DNA of 64,000 nucleotides from Enterobacterales bacterium (GTDB lineage Bacteria; Pseudomonadota; Gammaproteobacteria; Enterobacterales; Enterobacteriaceae): NCBI GenBank assembly GCA_003864575.1, contig BHES01000003.1, positions 1 to 64,000 of the forward strand, read 5' to 3'. Shown piece by piece: positions 12,168 to 23,751 of this stretch (position 1 is its first letter; each line of letters starts with the position of its first letter). The notes under the pieces were generated by a model. It saw only the letters and a program-made list of their open reading frames with translations, ran no database searches and was not told where the DNA came from. The position numbers and the translations under genes were made by a program.

Positions 12168-12929
12168 ATGCTGGAGTGCCATAAGCTAAATGTACCGGGA
12201 AGACTGCAGGCGTTTACGGGGCGTGTGAACCCTGGATGCCGGGTGCATATTATCGGCCCAAACGGCGCGGGCAAAACCAGCCTGCTGGCACGTATTGCTG
12301 GGATGCTGGACGGGGAAGGGAGTGTCAGCCTCGCCGGGCATCAACTTGACAGCCTATCCGGTAAGGCGCTTTCGCAGCTGCGAGGTTATCTTTGTCAGCA
12401 ATCAACACCGGCATCATTGATGCCGGTGTTTCAATATCTCTCATTGCACCAGCCCGCGGGAGCAGACCCTGTTTTGCTGGACCAAACTGTTGCCATGCTG
12501 ACATCTGCCCTGCATTTGCAGGATAAGCTTTCCAGGCCGGTAACGCGGTTATCCGGTGGTGAATGGCAACGTGTCCGGCTGGTTGCCGTGCTTTTGCAGG
12601 TGTGGCCGACGCTTAACCCTCATGCGCATCTTTTACTGCTTGATGAACCAATGAACAGCCTGGATGTGGCTCAGCAATTGGCTCTTGATCGTCTTATCAC
12701 GCAATTTTGCGCCAGCGGTAATATCGCTGTCATCAGTGATCACGATCTTAATCATACTTTGCATCATGCTCATCAGGTATGGCTGATGGCAGGTGGTCGG
12801 GTTGATATCGCGGGAACACGGGAAGAGGTCATGCAAGTAAGTCGGCTAAGTCCGGTGTTCGGCGTCGATTTCCAGATACACCGCGTTGGCGGGCAACAAT
12901 GGCTTATGACAACGATGGGGAATAATTGA
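12168..12929 (+). CDS. btuD: Vitamin B12 ABC transporter ATP-binding protein BtuD
   Basis: Walker A GPNGAGKTSL, signature LSGGEWQRVRL, Walker B LLLLDEPMNSLDVAQ. Confidence 0.94.
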   Translation: MLECHKLNVPGRLQAFTGRVNPGCRVHIIGPNGAGKTSLLARIAGMLDGEGSVSLAGHQLDSLSGKALSQLRGYLCQQSTPASLMPVFQYLSLHQPAGADPVLLDQTVAMLTSALHLQDKLSRPVTRLSGGEWQRVRLVAVLLQVWPTLNPHAHLLLLDEPMNSLDVAQQLALDRLITQFCASGNIAVISDHDLNHTLHHAHQVWLMAGGRVDIAGTREEVMQVSRLSPVFGVDFQIHRVGGQQWLMTTMGNN

Positions 12930-13174
12930 GCAGATATAGTTCGTGACAGCGAGTTGAATAATGAATGACACGCTTGTTTACAATCTACTTATGATGAGAA
13001 TAAATTGCCCGCTAACATTTAATTGCAAGCTGTTGAGCTATCGTTAATAGAGGCTTTCATTCCTGCTGATAACCGGAAAATCAATCATCTCATTGATATT
13101 ATTTATTTATTTATTTAATAAATACATGCGACATCACAGATCCTTCTATTTTTCATCGAGTTAACTTGACGAGC

Positions 13175-13191
13175 CTTAAGGTTAAATTAAG
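13175..13191 (+). promoter_or_regulatory. Candidate PmrA (BasR) box upstream of arnB
   Basis: CTTAAG-GTTAA-ATTAAG matches YTTAAK-N5-YTTAAK apart from one base; about 110 nt upstream of the arnB ATG. Confidence 0.6.
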
Positions 13192-13299
13192 ATTAAGCTG
13201 TCACTGTGCGTACATTATTTCAGTCGTGCGTTTAATTATTGTTAATTGAACGCGTACTAAAGTTTGTTTCGAGTAAATTACCTCTTGTGGGATTGTGTC

Positions 13300-14442
13300 A
13301 TGGAAAATTTTTTGCCTTTCTCCCGCCCTTCGATGGGCGATGAAGAAATTGAGGCGGTGAGTCATGTACTGCGCTCTGGCTGGATCACAACGGGCCCCCA
13401 GACGCATCAGCTCGAACAGGATTTTGCTGCAACCTTCGGATGTAAACACGCCATTGCTGTCAGCTCGGCAACCGGTGGGATGCACGTCACTCTTATGGCG
13501 CTGGGCATTGGTCCGGGCGATGAAGTTATTACCCCTTCTCAGACCTGGGTTTCCACCATTAATATGATCGTTCTGCTGGGTGCAGAGCCGGTGATGATTG
13601 ATGTTGACCCGGATACCCTGATGGTCAGCGCAGCCGATGTTGCTGCCGCTATTACGCCAAAAACCAAAGCGATTATCCCGGTGCATTATGCTGGCGCACC
13701 TTTGGATCTCGATCCTCTGTACGCGTTAGCCGAAAAACATGGCATCGCCATTGTTGAAGATGCGGCACATGCTGCTGGCACACGCTACCGCGATCGCTGG
13801 ATTGGCGCGCAGGGTACCGCGGTTTTCTCCTTCCACGCGATTAAAAACATGACCTGTGCGGAAGGTGGCCTGGTGGCGACCGATGACGACGAACTGGCAG
13901 CAAGAGTTCGCGCGTTGAAGTTCCACGGCCTTGCGGTAGACGCGTTTGATCGCGAAGTGCAGGGGCGCAAGCCACAAGCAGAAGTGATTGAGCCTGGTTT
14001 CAAATACAACCTGTCGGATATTCATGCTGCAATTGCGGTGGTTCAACTGCGACGTCTGCCTGAAATCAATGCGCGCCGTACTGAACTGGCGAATTTGTAT
14101 CTGCAAAAACTTCAGGGTTCGCCATTCCTGCCGATGAAGGTGCCGGAGTATCCGCATCTGCATGCCTGGCATCTGTTTATGATTCGGGTGGATGAAGCGC
14201 GCTGTGGTATCAGCCGTGACGCACTGATGGAGCGCCTGAAAGCACTCGGCATCGGTACCGGTTTGCATTTCCGCGCAGCCCATACCCAGAAATATTATCG
14301 CGAACGCTATCCTGATTTAAGCCTGCCACACAGCGAATGGAACACCGACCGTTTGTGCAGTTTGCCGCTGTTCCCTGATATGCAGGACAGCGATGTAGAC
14401 CGCGTTGTCGCGGCTCTATTTTCCATTGCGGAGGCCAAGTAG
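13300..14442 (+). CDS. arnB: UDP-L-Ara4O C-4'' transaminase ArnB
   Basis: [34 protein letters not shown]; DegT/AspC family; heads the arn operon. Confidence 0.97.
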   Translation: MENFLPFSRPSMGDEEIEAVSHVLRSGWITTGPQTHQLEQDFAATFGCKHAIAVSSATGGMHVTLMALGIGPGDEVITPSQTWVSTINMIVLLGAEPVMIDVDPDTLMVSAADVAAAITPKTKAIIPVHYAGAPLDLDPLYALAEKHGIAIVEDAAHAAGTRYRDRWIGAQGTAVFSFHAIKNMTCAEGGLVATDDDELAARVRALKFHGLAVDAFDREVQGRKPQAEVIEPGFKYNLSDIHAAIAVVQLRRLPEINARRTELANLYLQKLQGSPFLPMKVPEYPHLHAWHLFMIRVDEARCGISRDALMERLKALGIGTGLHFRAAHTQKYYRERYPDLSLPHSEWNTDRLCSLPLFPDMQDSDVDRVVAALFSIAEAK

Positions 14443-15422
14443 TGGCGCAATTTGAACCTATTAAGAAAGTATCGATAGTCATACCGGTCTACAACGAGGA
14501 AGAGAGCCTGCCAGCCCTGCTTTCGCGCACTCAGGCCGCGTGCCGTCAGTTAACACAAAAATTCGAAATCATTTTAATCGATGATGGCAGCAGCGACCGT
14601 TCTGCCGAAATGTTAAGCGAAGCCGCTGAACAGCCGGAGAACTGCATCATTGCGGTACTGCTCAACCGTAACTACGGCCAGCACTCCGCCATCATGGCCG
14701 GTTTCAGCCATGTCTCGGGCGACCTGGTGATCACGCTCGACGCTGACTTGCAAAACCCACCGGAAGAGATTCCGCGTCTGGTGGCGAAAGCAGAAGAGGG
14801 TTACGACGTTGTCGGTACCGTGCGTGCCAACCGTCGTGATTCGTGGTTCCGCAAATCTGCCTCCAAGATGATCAACATGATGATCCAGCGCGCGACCGGA
14901 AAATCAATGGGCGACTATGGCTGTATGCTGCGTGCATATCGTCGGCATATCATTGAAGCCATGCTGCATTGCCATGAGCGCAGTACGTTTATTCCTATTT
15001 TGGCGAATACCTTTGCGCGCAAAACTGTGGAGATTCCGGTGCAGCATTCGGAACGCGAGTTTGGCGATTCAAAGTACAGCCTGATGAAACTTATCAACCT
15101 GATGTACGACTTGATCACCTGCCTGACAACGACCCCTCTGCGAATGCTGAGTGTGGTAGGCAGCCTGATTGCCCTGTTTGGTTTCGTACTGGCGGTATTC
15201 CTGATTTTGATGCGGTTAATCAATGGTCCGGAATGGGCAGCTGAAGGGGTCTTCACCCTGTTTGCCCTGCTATTCATGTTTATTGGTGCGCAGTTTGTGG
15301 GCATGGGATTACTCGGTGAATATATCGGGCGAATCTATAATGATGTTCGCGCACGTCCCCGTTATTTCGTTCAAAAAGTCGTTGGATTGCGTTCTGACGA
15401 AAACAGCCAGGAAGAAGAGTGA
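14442..15422 (+). CDS. arnC: Undecaprenyl-phosphate L-Ara4FN transferase ArnC
   Basis: GT2 [22 protein letters not shown], two C-terminal TM helices. Confidence 0.97.
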   Translation: MAQFEPIKKVSIVIPVYNEEESLPALLSRTQAACRQLTQKFEIILIDDGSSDRSAEMLSEAAEQPENCIIAVLLNRNYGQHSAIMAGFSHVSGDLVITLDADLQNPPEEIPRLVAKAEEGYDVVGTVRANRRDSWFRKSASKMINMMIQRATGKSMGDYGCMLRAYRRHIIEAMLHCHERSTFIPILANTFARKTVEIPVQHSEREFGDSKYSLMKLINLMYDLITCLTTTPLRMLSVVGSLIALFGFVLAVFLILMRLINGPEWAAEGVFTLFALLFMFIGAQFVGMGLLGEYIGRIYNDVRARPRYFVQKVVGLRSDENSQEEE

Positions 15423-17404
15423 TGAAAGCAATTGTATTTGCGTACCATGATATTGGTTGCGTCGGGTTACAGGCCTTGGTTGACGCTGGTTATGACGTAC
15501 AAGCGGTATTTACTCATACCGATTCCCCAGACGAAAACAACTTTTTCGCCTCCGTTGCCCGCCTGGGTGCCGGTTTAAACCTGCCGGTGTATGCCCCTGA
15601 AGATGTGAATCATCCGCTGTGGGTTGACCGTATCCGTGAATTGCAGCCGGATGTGATTTTCTCCTTCTACTATCGCAACATGATAAGCGATGACGTGCTC
15701 TCACTGGCTCCTCAAGGTGGCTTCAACCTGCATGGTTCTTTATTGCCACGTTATCGCGGTCGCGCGCCGGTTAATTGGGCGCTGCTGAAAGGCGAAAAAG
15801 AAACGGGCGTTACCCTGCACAAGATGGTTAAACGCCCAGATGCGGGTGATATTGTTGCCCAGCGTGCCGTTCCTATCAGCGCTGACGACATTGCTCTGAC
15901 CTTGCATGCCAAAGTGCGCGATGCTGCACAGGTTCTGCTGGCTGACGTGTTGCCAAAAATGAAGAAGGGCGACATTACCCTGACGCCACAGGATGAATCA
16001 CAGGCCAGCTATTTTGGCCGCCGTACTGCGGCTGATGGTGAAATTCACTGGCACAAACCGGCAACTGAAATCAATAATTTGGTCCGCGCCGTCACCGAAC
16101 CTTACCCAGGTGCGTTCACCTATCTGGGCCAGCGTAAAATGACCATCTGGCGTTCACGCCCGCTGGCAACCGAACATGAAAAACAACCGGGTACCGTGCT
16201 GTCGAGTGATCCACTGATTGTGGCATGTGGTGAAGGCGCACTGGAGATTCAAGCCGGTCAGAGTGAATCGGGTCTGTATGTACAAGGTTCTCGCCTGTCG
16301 CTGGAACTGGGCATCATGCCAGATGTGAAACTCAGCGCATTGCCGACATCGGTGATGAAACGCCGTACACGCGTGCTGATCCTCGGTGTTAACGGCTTCA
16401 TCGGTAACCACCTGAGTGAACGTCTGCTGCGTGAAGATAACTATGAAATCTTTGGTCTGGACATCAGCTCTGATGCCATCAGCCGTTTCATGGATAACCC
16501 GCACTTCCACTTTGTTGAAGGTGATATCAGCATTCACTCCGAGTGGATCGAATATCACATCAAAAAATGTGATGTGATCTTGCCGCTGGTGGCGATTGCA
16601 ACGCCAATCGAATATACCCGCAACCCACTGCGCGTATTTGAACTCGATTTCGAAGAGAACCTGAAAATTGTCCGTGACTGCGTGAAGTACAAAAAGCGCA
16701 TCATCTTCCCGTCGACTTCTGAAGTGTACGGCATGTGTGACGACAAAGAGTTCGACGAAGATACGTCACGTCTGATTGTGGGTCCGATCAATAAACAGCG
16801 CTGGATCTACTCCGTCTCCAAACAGTTGCTCGACCGTGTTATCTGGGCGTATGGCGTGAAAGAAGGCTTACGCTTTACCCTGTTCCGCCCGTTTAACTGG
16901 ATGGGGCCCCGTCTTGATAACCTCGACGCTGCGCGTATCGGCAGTTCACGCGCCATCACTCAGCTGATCCTAAATCTGGTAGAAGGTTCGCCTATCAAAC
17001 TGGTGGATGGTGGTGAGCAGAAGCGTTGCTTCACTGATATCAACGACGGTATCGAAGCACTGTTCCGTATCATCGAGAACAAAGAAAACCGTTGTGACGG
17101 GCAGATCGTGAACATTGGCAACCCGACTAACGAAGCCAGTATCCGTGAACTGGCAGAAATGCTGTTGCGTAGCTTCGAAGCGCATCCGTTGCGTGACCAG
17201 TTCCCGCCGTTTGCCGGTTTTAAATCGGTGGAAAGCAGCAGCTACTACGGTAAAGGCTATCAGGATGTCGAACACCGCACGCCTAGCATCAAAAATGCTA
17301 AACGTCTGCTGAACTGGACGCCTGAAGTTTCGATGGATAAAACCGTCGACAAAACCCTCGATTTCTTCCTGCGTTCGGTTAATCCAGACGGCCCTCAGGC
17401 ATAA
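15422..17404 (+). CDS. arnA: Bifunctional UDP-L-Ara4N formyltransferase / UDP-GlcA oxidase ArnA
   Basis: 660 aa; formyltransferase motif [21 protein letters not shown] fused to an SDR domain [19 protein letters not shown]. Confidence 0.97.
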   Translation: MKAIVFAYHDIGCVGLQALVDAGYDVQAVFTHTDSPDENNFFASVARLGAGLNLPVYAPEDVNHPLWVDRIRELQPDVIFSFYYRNMISDDVLSLAPQGGFNLHGSLLPRYRGRAPVNWALLKGEKETGVTLHKMVKRPDAGDIVAQRAVPISADDIALTLHAKVRDAAQVLLADVLPKMKKGDITLTPQDESQASYFGRRTAADGEIHWHKPATEINNLVRAVTEPYPGAFTYLGQRKMTIWRSRPLATEHEKQPGTVLSSDPLIVACGEGALEIQAGQSESGLYVQGSRLSLELGIMPDVKLSALPTSVMKRRTRVLILGVNGFIGNHLSERLLREDNYEIFGLDISSDAISRFMDNPHFHFVEGDISIHSEWIEYHIKKCDVILPLVAIATPIEYTRNPLRVFELDFEENLKIVRDCVKYKKRIIFPSTSEVYGMCDDKEFDEDTSRLIVGPINKQRWIYSVSKQLLDRVIWAYGVKEGLRFTLFRPFNWMGPRLDNLDAARIGSSRAITQLILNLVEGSPIKLVDGGEQKRCFTDINDGIEALFRIIENKENRCDGQIVNIGNPTNEASIRELAEMLLRSFEAHPLRDQFPPFAGFKSVESSSYYGKGYQDVEHRTPSIKNAKRLLNWTPEVSMDKTVDKTLDFFLRSVNPDGPQA

Positions 17405-17416
17405 CGGAATTTGTGC

Positions 17417-18316
17417 ATGAAAAAAGTCGGACTACGAATTGATGTCGACACATGGAGCGGCACCCGAAAGGGTGTCCCTCAATTACTACGTGTTCTGGAA
17501 AAACATCACATCACGGCCAGTTTTTTCTTCAGCGTAGGTCCGGACAATATGGGGCGTCATTTATGGCGCCTTTTACGTCCGCGCTTCCTGTGGAAAATGC
17601 TGCGCTCTAACGCAGCATCACTGTACGGACTGGATATTTTACTGGCCGGAACGGCGTGGCCGGGTAAAAAGATCTATCGCGATTTCGCTCCGCTGATGAA
17701 AGAGACTGCAGAACGCGGTCATGAAGTGGGGTTGCACGCCTGGGACCATCAGGGCTGGCAGGCGAAAGTGGCGAAATGGTCCAAACCGGAGCTGGAAAAA
17801 CAGGTCCGTCTCGGATTGGAAGCGCTGCAAGACAGTATTGGTAAAGCGGTTGATTGCTCCGCTGTCGCGGGCTGGCGTGCTGACCAGCGAGTGATTGACG
17901 TCAAACAGACCTTTGGTTTTCGTTACAACAGCGATTGCCGGGGAAAGCGCCCCTTCTTGCCGCTGCTGGAAAATGGCGAAACAGGCACGGTACAAATTCC
18001 TGTCACCTTGCCGACCTACGACGAAGTCATTGGTAACGAAGTGACCACGGCGACGTTCAATGATTTTATCCTGCAGGCCATTGAGCATGATAACGGCGTG
18101 CCGGTTTATACCATCCATGCCGAAGTTGAAGGAATGTCCCTGGCGGACATGTTTGACGACTTACTCACCCGAGCCGCCCAGCAGGGCATTCAGTTCTGTG
18201 CGCTGGGTGAATTATTGCCTGACGATCTGTCGGATTTACCGATTGGTCGTGTCGTTCGTTCTTCCTTCCCCGGACGGGAAGGGTGGTTAGGTTGCCAGCA
18301 AGAAGGTTTTTCCTGA
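17417..18316 (+). CDS. arnD: 4-deoxy-4-formamido-L-arabinose-phosphoundecaprenol deformylase ArnD
   Basis: [52 protein letters not shown]. Confidence 0.95.
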   Translation: MKKVGLRIDVDTWSGTRKGVPQLLRVLEKHHITASFFFSVGPDNMGRHLWRLLRPRFLWKMLRSNAASLYGLDILLAGTAWPGKKIYRDFAPLMKETAERGHEVGLHAWDHQGWQAKVAKWSKPELEKQVRLGLEALQDSIGKAVDCSAVAGWRADQRVIDVKQTFGFRYNSDCRGKRPFLPLLENGETGTVQIPVTLPTYDEVIGNEVTTATFNDFILQAIEHDNGVPVYTIHAEVEGMSLADMFDDLLTRAAQQGIQFCALGELLPDDLSDLPIGRVVRSSFPGREGWLGCQQEGFS

Positions 18317-19986
18317 TGTTGAAAGCGTACAAAGGTGTATGGAGCACCGTTCTCCTCCTGTTCTTTGCCCTGGTATATCTGATTCCGCTTAACACGCGTC
18401 TGTTATGGCAGCCTGATGAAACCCGCTATGCGGAAATCAGCCGCGAAATGCTGCAACGGGGTGACTGGGTCGTACCGCATCTGCTGGGTCTGCGTTATTT
18501 TGAAAAACCGGTGGCAGGTTACTGGTTTAATAACCTTAGCCAGATGATCTTCGGTGACACTAATTTTGCCGTGCGTTTCGGTTCAGTATTTTGCACGCTG
18601 CTCAGCACTATTATGGTGTTCTGGCTGGCGATGCTGATGTGGCGAAACCGCCAAACGGCTTGCGTTGCTGCGTTGATCTACCTCTCTTCTCTGCTGGTTT
18701 TCACTATCGGGACTTACAGCGTTCTTGATCCGATGATCACGCTGTGGATGACCGCCGCGATGGTAGCCAGTTATTACTGTATGCGTGTCACCACGACCCG
18801 GCATAAAGCACTGAGCTGGATTGCACTCGGTCTGGCCTGTGGCATGGGCTTTATGACCAAAGGCTTCCTGGCGCTGGCCGTTCCGGTGATTGCCGTACTG
18901 CCGATTATCTGGCGTGAGAAAAAGTTCAAAACCCTATTTGGCTGGGGGCCTCTGGCCATCCTTAGTGCTGTTTTGCTCAGCTTGCCCTGGGTATTGGCGA
19001 TTGCTCATCGTGAACCGGACTTCTGGAACTACTTTTTCTGGGTTGAGCATATTCAGCGCTTTGCAGAACAGAATGCCCAGCACAAAGCGCCGTTCTGGTA
19101 CTACATTCCGGTTCTCTTCCTTGGTGCACTGCCCTGGATGGGATTACTGCCGGGCGCGGTGATCGGCGGATGGACCAAACGTGTAATGCGTCCTGAACTC
19201 TTTTTCCTGCTGAGTTGGGCGGTGATGCCGCTGATTTTCTTTAGTATCGCCAAAGGAAAACTGCCGACGTATATCCTGCCGTGCTTTGCGCCGCTGGCGT
19301 TATTAATGGCCGATTATCTGGACCAGATACGTCTGTCCGGTCGGTTGAAGGCCCTCAGGGCCAATGGCATTATCAATATTGTCTTTGGTGTTCTGGCTGT
19401 GATCGCGCTGGTCGTCATTTCCGGACGCTTACCACTGCATATCAAACCTGTTTACACCGCTGTCGAGTTCCCGAAAGTCGTCATTGCCATCTTGTGCTTC
19501 GCTGTTTGGGCACTGGCCGGGGCGCTCAGTCTGACCTCGCTGCGAAATCGCTGGTATTGGGCGGCGGCCTGTCCGCTGGTCCTGGCCTTGTTGGTGGGTC
19601 AGGTGATACCGCAAAAAGTGATCGACTCTAAACAACCGCAGGCATTTATTGATGCCAATATTGCGCTGCTTAAAGAGAGTAAATACGTGTTGGCGGATAA
19701 CGTTGGAATAGCCACCGGGCTTGCCTGGACACTCAAGCGTAGTGACATCCTGATGTACGATGAAAAAGGCGAACTGCAATATGGCCTGAACTACCCGGAT
19801 GTTGAACATCATTATATTGATGCGCATAGTTTTCCGGCATGGCTGCAAAATGCGCGTCAGCAGGGCAATGTGACGGTAGCCGTGAAGCAGGAGAGTATTG
19901 ATGCAGATAACTCCAAACTTCCCACGCCGGATAAGGTGGTTGAAATGGATCGCTTATCGCTGTTGTTCTACAGCAAGCAACCGTGA
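18316..19986 (+). CDS. arnT: Lipid A L-Ara4N transferase ArnT
   Basis: [43 protein letters not shown]; multi-TM; ATG overlaps the arnD stop. Confidence 0.96.
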   Translation: MLKAYKGVWSTVLLLFFALVYLIPLNTRLLWQPDETRYAEISREMLQRGDWVVPHLLGLRYFEKPVAGYWFNNLSQMIFGDTNFAVRFGSVFCTLLSTIMVFWLAMLMWRNRQTACVAALIYLSSLLVFTIGTYSVLDPMITLWMTAAMVASYYCMRVTTTRHKALSWIALGLACGMGFMTKGFLALAVPVIAVLPIIWREKKFKTLFGWGPLAILSAVLLSLPWVLAIAHREPDFWNYFFWVEHIQRFAEQNAQHKAPFWYYIPVLFLGALPWMGLLPGAVIGGWTKRVMRPELFFLLSWAVMPLIFFSIAKGKLPTYILPCFAPLALLMADYLDQIRLSGRLKALRANGIINIVFGVLAVIALVVISGRLPLHIKPVYTAVEFPKVVIAILCFAVWALAGALSLTSLRNRWYWAAACPLVLALLVGQVIPQKVIDSKQPQAFIDANIALLKESKYVLADNVGIATGLAWTLKRSDILMYDEKGELQYGLNYPDVEHHYIDAHSFPAWLQNARQQGNVTVAVKQESIDADNSKLPTPDKVVEMDRLSLLFYSKQP

Positions 19987-20315
19987 CCGGATATCTGCTG
20001 GTACTGGTGGTCAGCGTACTGACCTGCGCGGGACAGCTTTGTCAGAAGCAAGCCGCGCAGGTAGGTAAGGGCGATGTTGCCCGTGTACTGCGCTGGCTGG
20101 CGCTGGCAGTCGGTCTGTTGGGGTTTGCCATGTTGTTATGGCTGCGTGTACTGCAACAGTTGCCGCTGAGCATTGCCTATCCGATGCTCAGCCTGAATTT
20201 CGTGCTGATCACCCTCAGTGCGCGCTGGATATTCAAAGAGCATGTAGATCGACGCCACTGGGTTGGCGTCGGTTTTATCATGTTAGGGATAGCGCTGATG
20301 AGTATTAACGCATGA
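19983..20315 (+). CDS. arnE: 4-amino-4-deoxy-L-arabinose-phosphoundecaprenol flippase subunit ArnE
   Basis: EmrE-like small TM protein; GTG start overlapping the arnT stop; position in operon. Confidence 0.92.
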   Translation: MTGYLLVLVVSVLTCAGQLCQKQAAQVGKGDVARVLRWLALAVGLLGFAMLLWLRVLQQLPLSIAYPMLSLNFVLITLSARWIFKEHVDRRHWVGVGFIMLGIALMSINA

Positions 20316-20719
20316 AGACCAACGGACTGTTAAAAGGCTACGTATGGGGCAGCGCCAGTTTGTTGTTAGTGACGCTGGCCCAGTTGTTAATGAAGTGGGG
20401 CATGGTAAAAATCCCGCCGCTTTCTCTGTCTGATATACAGATATCCTGGTTTCTCAATCACCTGACGGCGCTGATTGCCGTGGGGCTTGGTATCACAGGC
20501 TATGTTTTGTCGATGGTATGCTGGTATTTCACATTGCGCGTATTGCCGCTGCACCGGGCCTATACGCTGCTCAGCCTGAGCTATGCGCTGGTCTATCTGG
20601 CCGCAGTAACACTGCCCTGGTTCAATGAAGATGTACATTTGTTGAAAACTTGTGGCGGAGTGCTGGTACTGTTTGGTGTCTGGCTTATCCATAGTAAACC
20701 GAGTCAGCAAGCCCACTGA
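20312..20719 (+). CDS. arnF: 4-amino-4-deoxy-L-arabinose-phosphoundecaprenol flippase subunit ArnF
   Basis: Multi-TM small protein, ATGA overlap with arnE; last arn gene. Confidence 0.92.
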   Translation: MKTNGLLKGYVWGSASLLLVTLAQLLMKWGMVKIPPLSLSDIQISWFLNHLTALIAVGLGITGYVLSMVCWYFTLRVLPLHRAYTLLSLSYALVYLAAVTLPWFNEDVHLLKTCGGVLVLFGVWLIHSKPSQQAH

Positions 20720-20887
20720 AAGCGATAAATTCCAAAAAAATCTCCTTTTTCGATTGGATGACGGACAAAATAGCGTTAGATTCTTTTTATCTCCAAATAA
20801 CCAGATCTTAGCGCGCAGTGATGTACTCTGGCATGATTACGGCCAGACAGTTTCATTGTGACCGTCATCCCTGAAGGAAAGACAGCC

Positions 20888-21367
20888 ATGCGTTGGAAAA
20901 CCGGAACACTTTATTCCCTCCTGATTTTCGCCGCACTGGTGCTCAACGGCTGTAGCAGTCACGCGCCCCCGCCGAGTGGTAAATTGTCTGATTCCATCGC
21001 GGTAGTCGCACAATTAAACGACCAACTGAGCCAGTGGCACGGCGCACCTTATCGTTATGGCGGGCTCCAGCCGAGTGGTGTTGACTGTTCAGGATTTGTT
21101 TTCCGTACTTATCGTGACCGCTTCGGTGTGGTATTACCGCGCACGACGGTCGCACAGACCAAAATCGGCAATAAAGTCTCCCGGGATGAACTGCTGCCGG
21201 GTGATCTGGTGTTTTTCAAAACCGGCAGCGGTGAGAACGGTTTGCACGTGGGTATTTACGACACGGGCGATAAGTTTATCCATGCATCAACTAGCCAGGG
21301 TGTGACCCGTTCATCTCTCGATAACGTCTATTGGCGAAAGGTATATTGGCAAGCCCGCCGGATTTAG
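20888..21367 (+). CDS. nlpC: NlpC/P60 family lipoprotein NlpC
   Basis: Lipobox [66 protein letters not shown]. Confidence 0.94.
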   Translation: MRWKTGTLYSLLIFAALVLNGCSSHAPPPSGKLSDSIAVVAQLNDQLSQWHGAPYRYGGLQPSGVDCSGFVFRTYRDRFGVVLPRTTVAQTKIGNKVSRDELLPGDLVFFKTGSGENGLHVGIYDTGDKFIHASTSQGVTRSSLDNVYWRKVYWQARRI

Positions 21368-21453
21368 TCCGGGAATGTCCTCCCGGCGACTGCGTATTTA
21401 GCCCGCTTTTAACCTGTTATCATCACGTCAGACTTCTTTCAGGACGAAACGTG

Positions 21454-22467
21454 ATGAAACCTCTCAGACTATTGCTTTCCGACTCTTATGATCCCTGGTT
21501 TAACCTGGCCGTCGAAGATTGCATCTTCCGGCAGATGACGACCCAGCGGGTGCTCTTCCTGTGGCGCAATGCGGAAACCGTGGTTATCGGCCAGGCGCAA
21601 AACCCGTGGAAGGAGTGCAATACCCGCCAAATGGAACAGGATGGGATCCGTCTTGCCAGACGCAGCAGCGGTGGCGGTGCGGTATTTCATGACCTGGGAA
21701 ATACCTGTTTTACGTTCATGGCGGGTAAGCCGGAATATGATAAAAGCGTCTCGACGGCTATTATTCTCGATGCATTGAAATCATTGGGGATCACCGCCAG
21801 CGTTTCAGGCCGTAACGACCTAGTGGCAAGCACCGACGATGGCGAGCGCAAAATTTCCGGATCGGCCTATAAAGAAACTCAGGACCGTGGCTTTCATCAC
21901 GGCACCTTATTGCTCAATGCTGATCTCAGCCGTCTGGCAAATTACCTCAATCCGGATCCAAAAAAATTACAGGCCAAAGGCATTACTTCTGTGCGTTCAC
22001 GCGTCGCTAATCTTAGTGAACTCATTTCCGATATTAATCATCCGCAGGTTTGTGAAGCCATCATTCATTCCTTTTTTGATTGGTATGGCTCTGAGGTGGA
22101 GCCGGAGATTATTTCGCCAGACGTTTTCCCGGATTTACCCGGTTTTGAGGAGCAATTTGCCAAACAGAGCAGTTGGGAGTGGAATTTCGGTAAAGCGCCT
22201 GCATTCAGCCATTTACTGAATGAGCGCTTTGTCTGGGGCGGCGTAGATATTCATTTTGATATTCTAAAAGGCCGGATCAGCCGCGCGCAGATCTTTACTG
22301 ACAGCCTGAATCCAGCGCCATTAAATGCCCTGGCGCTGCAATTGGTCGATACGCTTTACCGCCCACGCGAAATAGAAGAGAAATGTCGGCAAATAATCGC
22401 GCAATTTCCGGCCCAGCAAGCAGAGCTTACCGAACTGCAACATTGGCTGGTGGGATGCATACAATGA
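21454..22467 (+). CDS. lplA: Lipoate-protein ligase A
   Basis: [56 protein letters not shown] at 21454 gives 337 aa. Confidence 0.95.
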   Translation: MKPLRLLLSDSYDPWFNLAVEDCIFRQMTTQRVLFLWRNAETVVIGQAQNPWKECNTRQMEQDGIRLARRSSGGGAVFHDLGNTCFTFMAGKPEYDKSVSTAIILDALKSLGITASVSGRNDLVASTDDGERKISGSAYKETQDRGFHHGTLLLNADLSRLANYLNPDPKKLQAKGITSVRSRVANLSELISDINHPQVCEAIIHSFFDWYGSEVEPEIISPDVFPDLPGFEEQFAKQSSWEWNFGKAPAFSHLLNERFVWGGVDIHFDILKGRISRAQIFTDSLNPAPLNALALQLVDTLYRPREIEEKCRQIIAQFPAQQAELTELQHWLVGCIQ

Positions 22468-22836
22468 CAGCACGCTGAATTCCTGCCAGTGCAACAGTGA
22501 GATGCCTTTGCCGCGTGGTAAAATTAATGGATCCTGCGGCAATTTCCTCAGTTGCGCGAATGGATAGCTAGCGATAAGATTAAGTGATAACACCCTATTT
22601 CCTCTGATAAAGCCCTGTAAAGGGAGAGAGGCACAGCAAAGGGAAATTTTATAAACATTGATTTTGCTTCTTTTCAGGAAATCTGGATACCCTGCTTAAC
22701 ACCGGACCGGCACTTTTTTAGTATCAGTAACAGAACTGTTTCGGGACTGCCCCGGAGCCCCGCTACCATTCTGACTTGATTGATATACAACAAAGTTATT
22801 AATCATTATGTAGCGCCGTTGATGTTTTGGAAAAAA

Positions 22837-23565
22837 ATGAAAATACAATTCGATACGGCCTTTAACAGCAGCTACTTCTGCCAGCCAATATATTCCGGTA
22901 AAGGGAAACTATTAGCGGTGGAATTAATTTGTCGATTTTCCAGTACAGACAGCAAGCTAATAATGCCAACTGAATTGGTTTTGAATTTATTAAACACCCA
23001 GCAACTAACCCATTTTTTAACCGAACAGTCCGCCTGGGCCAAAGAGAATGCGCTCTGGTTTGAGACGAATCAGGTAATACTCAATATTTCCATCGAAGAG
23101 AAACTGGCCAAAATAGTTATTGAGAATGATGAAATACGTGACGGCTTAAAGGCCTCACCTTTTCTTCATCTCAGTCTTAACGAGTCATTTCCGCAGCTTT
23201 CTGAGGGCAAGCGCAATTCACAGTTAATGGCGTTAAAAAGTGACTTCACGTTATGGTTGGACGGCTTCGGATCGGGCAATGCCAATATGGCAGCAGTCTT
23301 CGATCATATTTTCAGTTGGGTGAAGCTTGACCGCGGCCTGTTTTGGGAGCTTTACCAGGGTGAGAATTTCACTATCGTACTGCCCTCATTAATAAGAAAC
23401 GTTAACCGATTCTGCCGTAATATCGTAATTGACGGCCTGGACAATGCCGAACATTTCGACGCGCTGAACAAAAGCGAAATTCAGGGTATGAAAGGGCAAT
23501 TATGGCCCGGTGTAGAGCCTGGAGAGTTGGATCATTTGTTAAGGATCCCTCCTCAATTTCACTGA
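22837..23565 (+). CDS. ydiV: Degenerate EAL-domain protein, YdiV/RflP-like
   Basis: MKIQFDTAFNSSYFCQPIYSGKGKLLAVELICRFSS aligns with remembered YdiV; EAL catalytic signature degenerate (VELICR); sits between nlpC and selO as in E. coli. Confidence 0.8.
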   Translation: MKIQFDTAFNSSYFCQPIYSGKGKLLAVELICRFSSTDSKLIMPTELVLNLLNTQQLTHFLTEQSAWAKENALWFETNQVILNISIEEKLAKIVIENDEIRDGLKASPFLHLSLNESFPQLSEGKRNSQLMALKSDFTLWLDGFGSGNANMAAVFDHIFSWVKLDRGLFWELYQGENFTIVLPSLIRNVNRFCRNIVIDGLDNAEHFDALNKSEIQGMKGQLWPGVEPGELDHLLRIPPQFH

Positions 23566-23751
23566 TATCCCCGTCATCCTTACAAGCTGACTCTCCGTTG
23601 GCTTTCTTCATTTATCCCGGCCACTGACTTGCGTAATCTCGCGGCGGTTCATCGCGTTGCTGCACTGAATATGTCGCTGAGCATAATCTCCCTGTTTTTA
23701 GTCCGTGTTAATCAATGCCTCATGGTTCTACACTGAAAGAAAGGGGGACTT

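Noticed and set aside
13726-14283. 185-aa minus ORF inside arnB
   Set aside because: Antisense shadow of arnB codons, no family resemblance.
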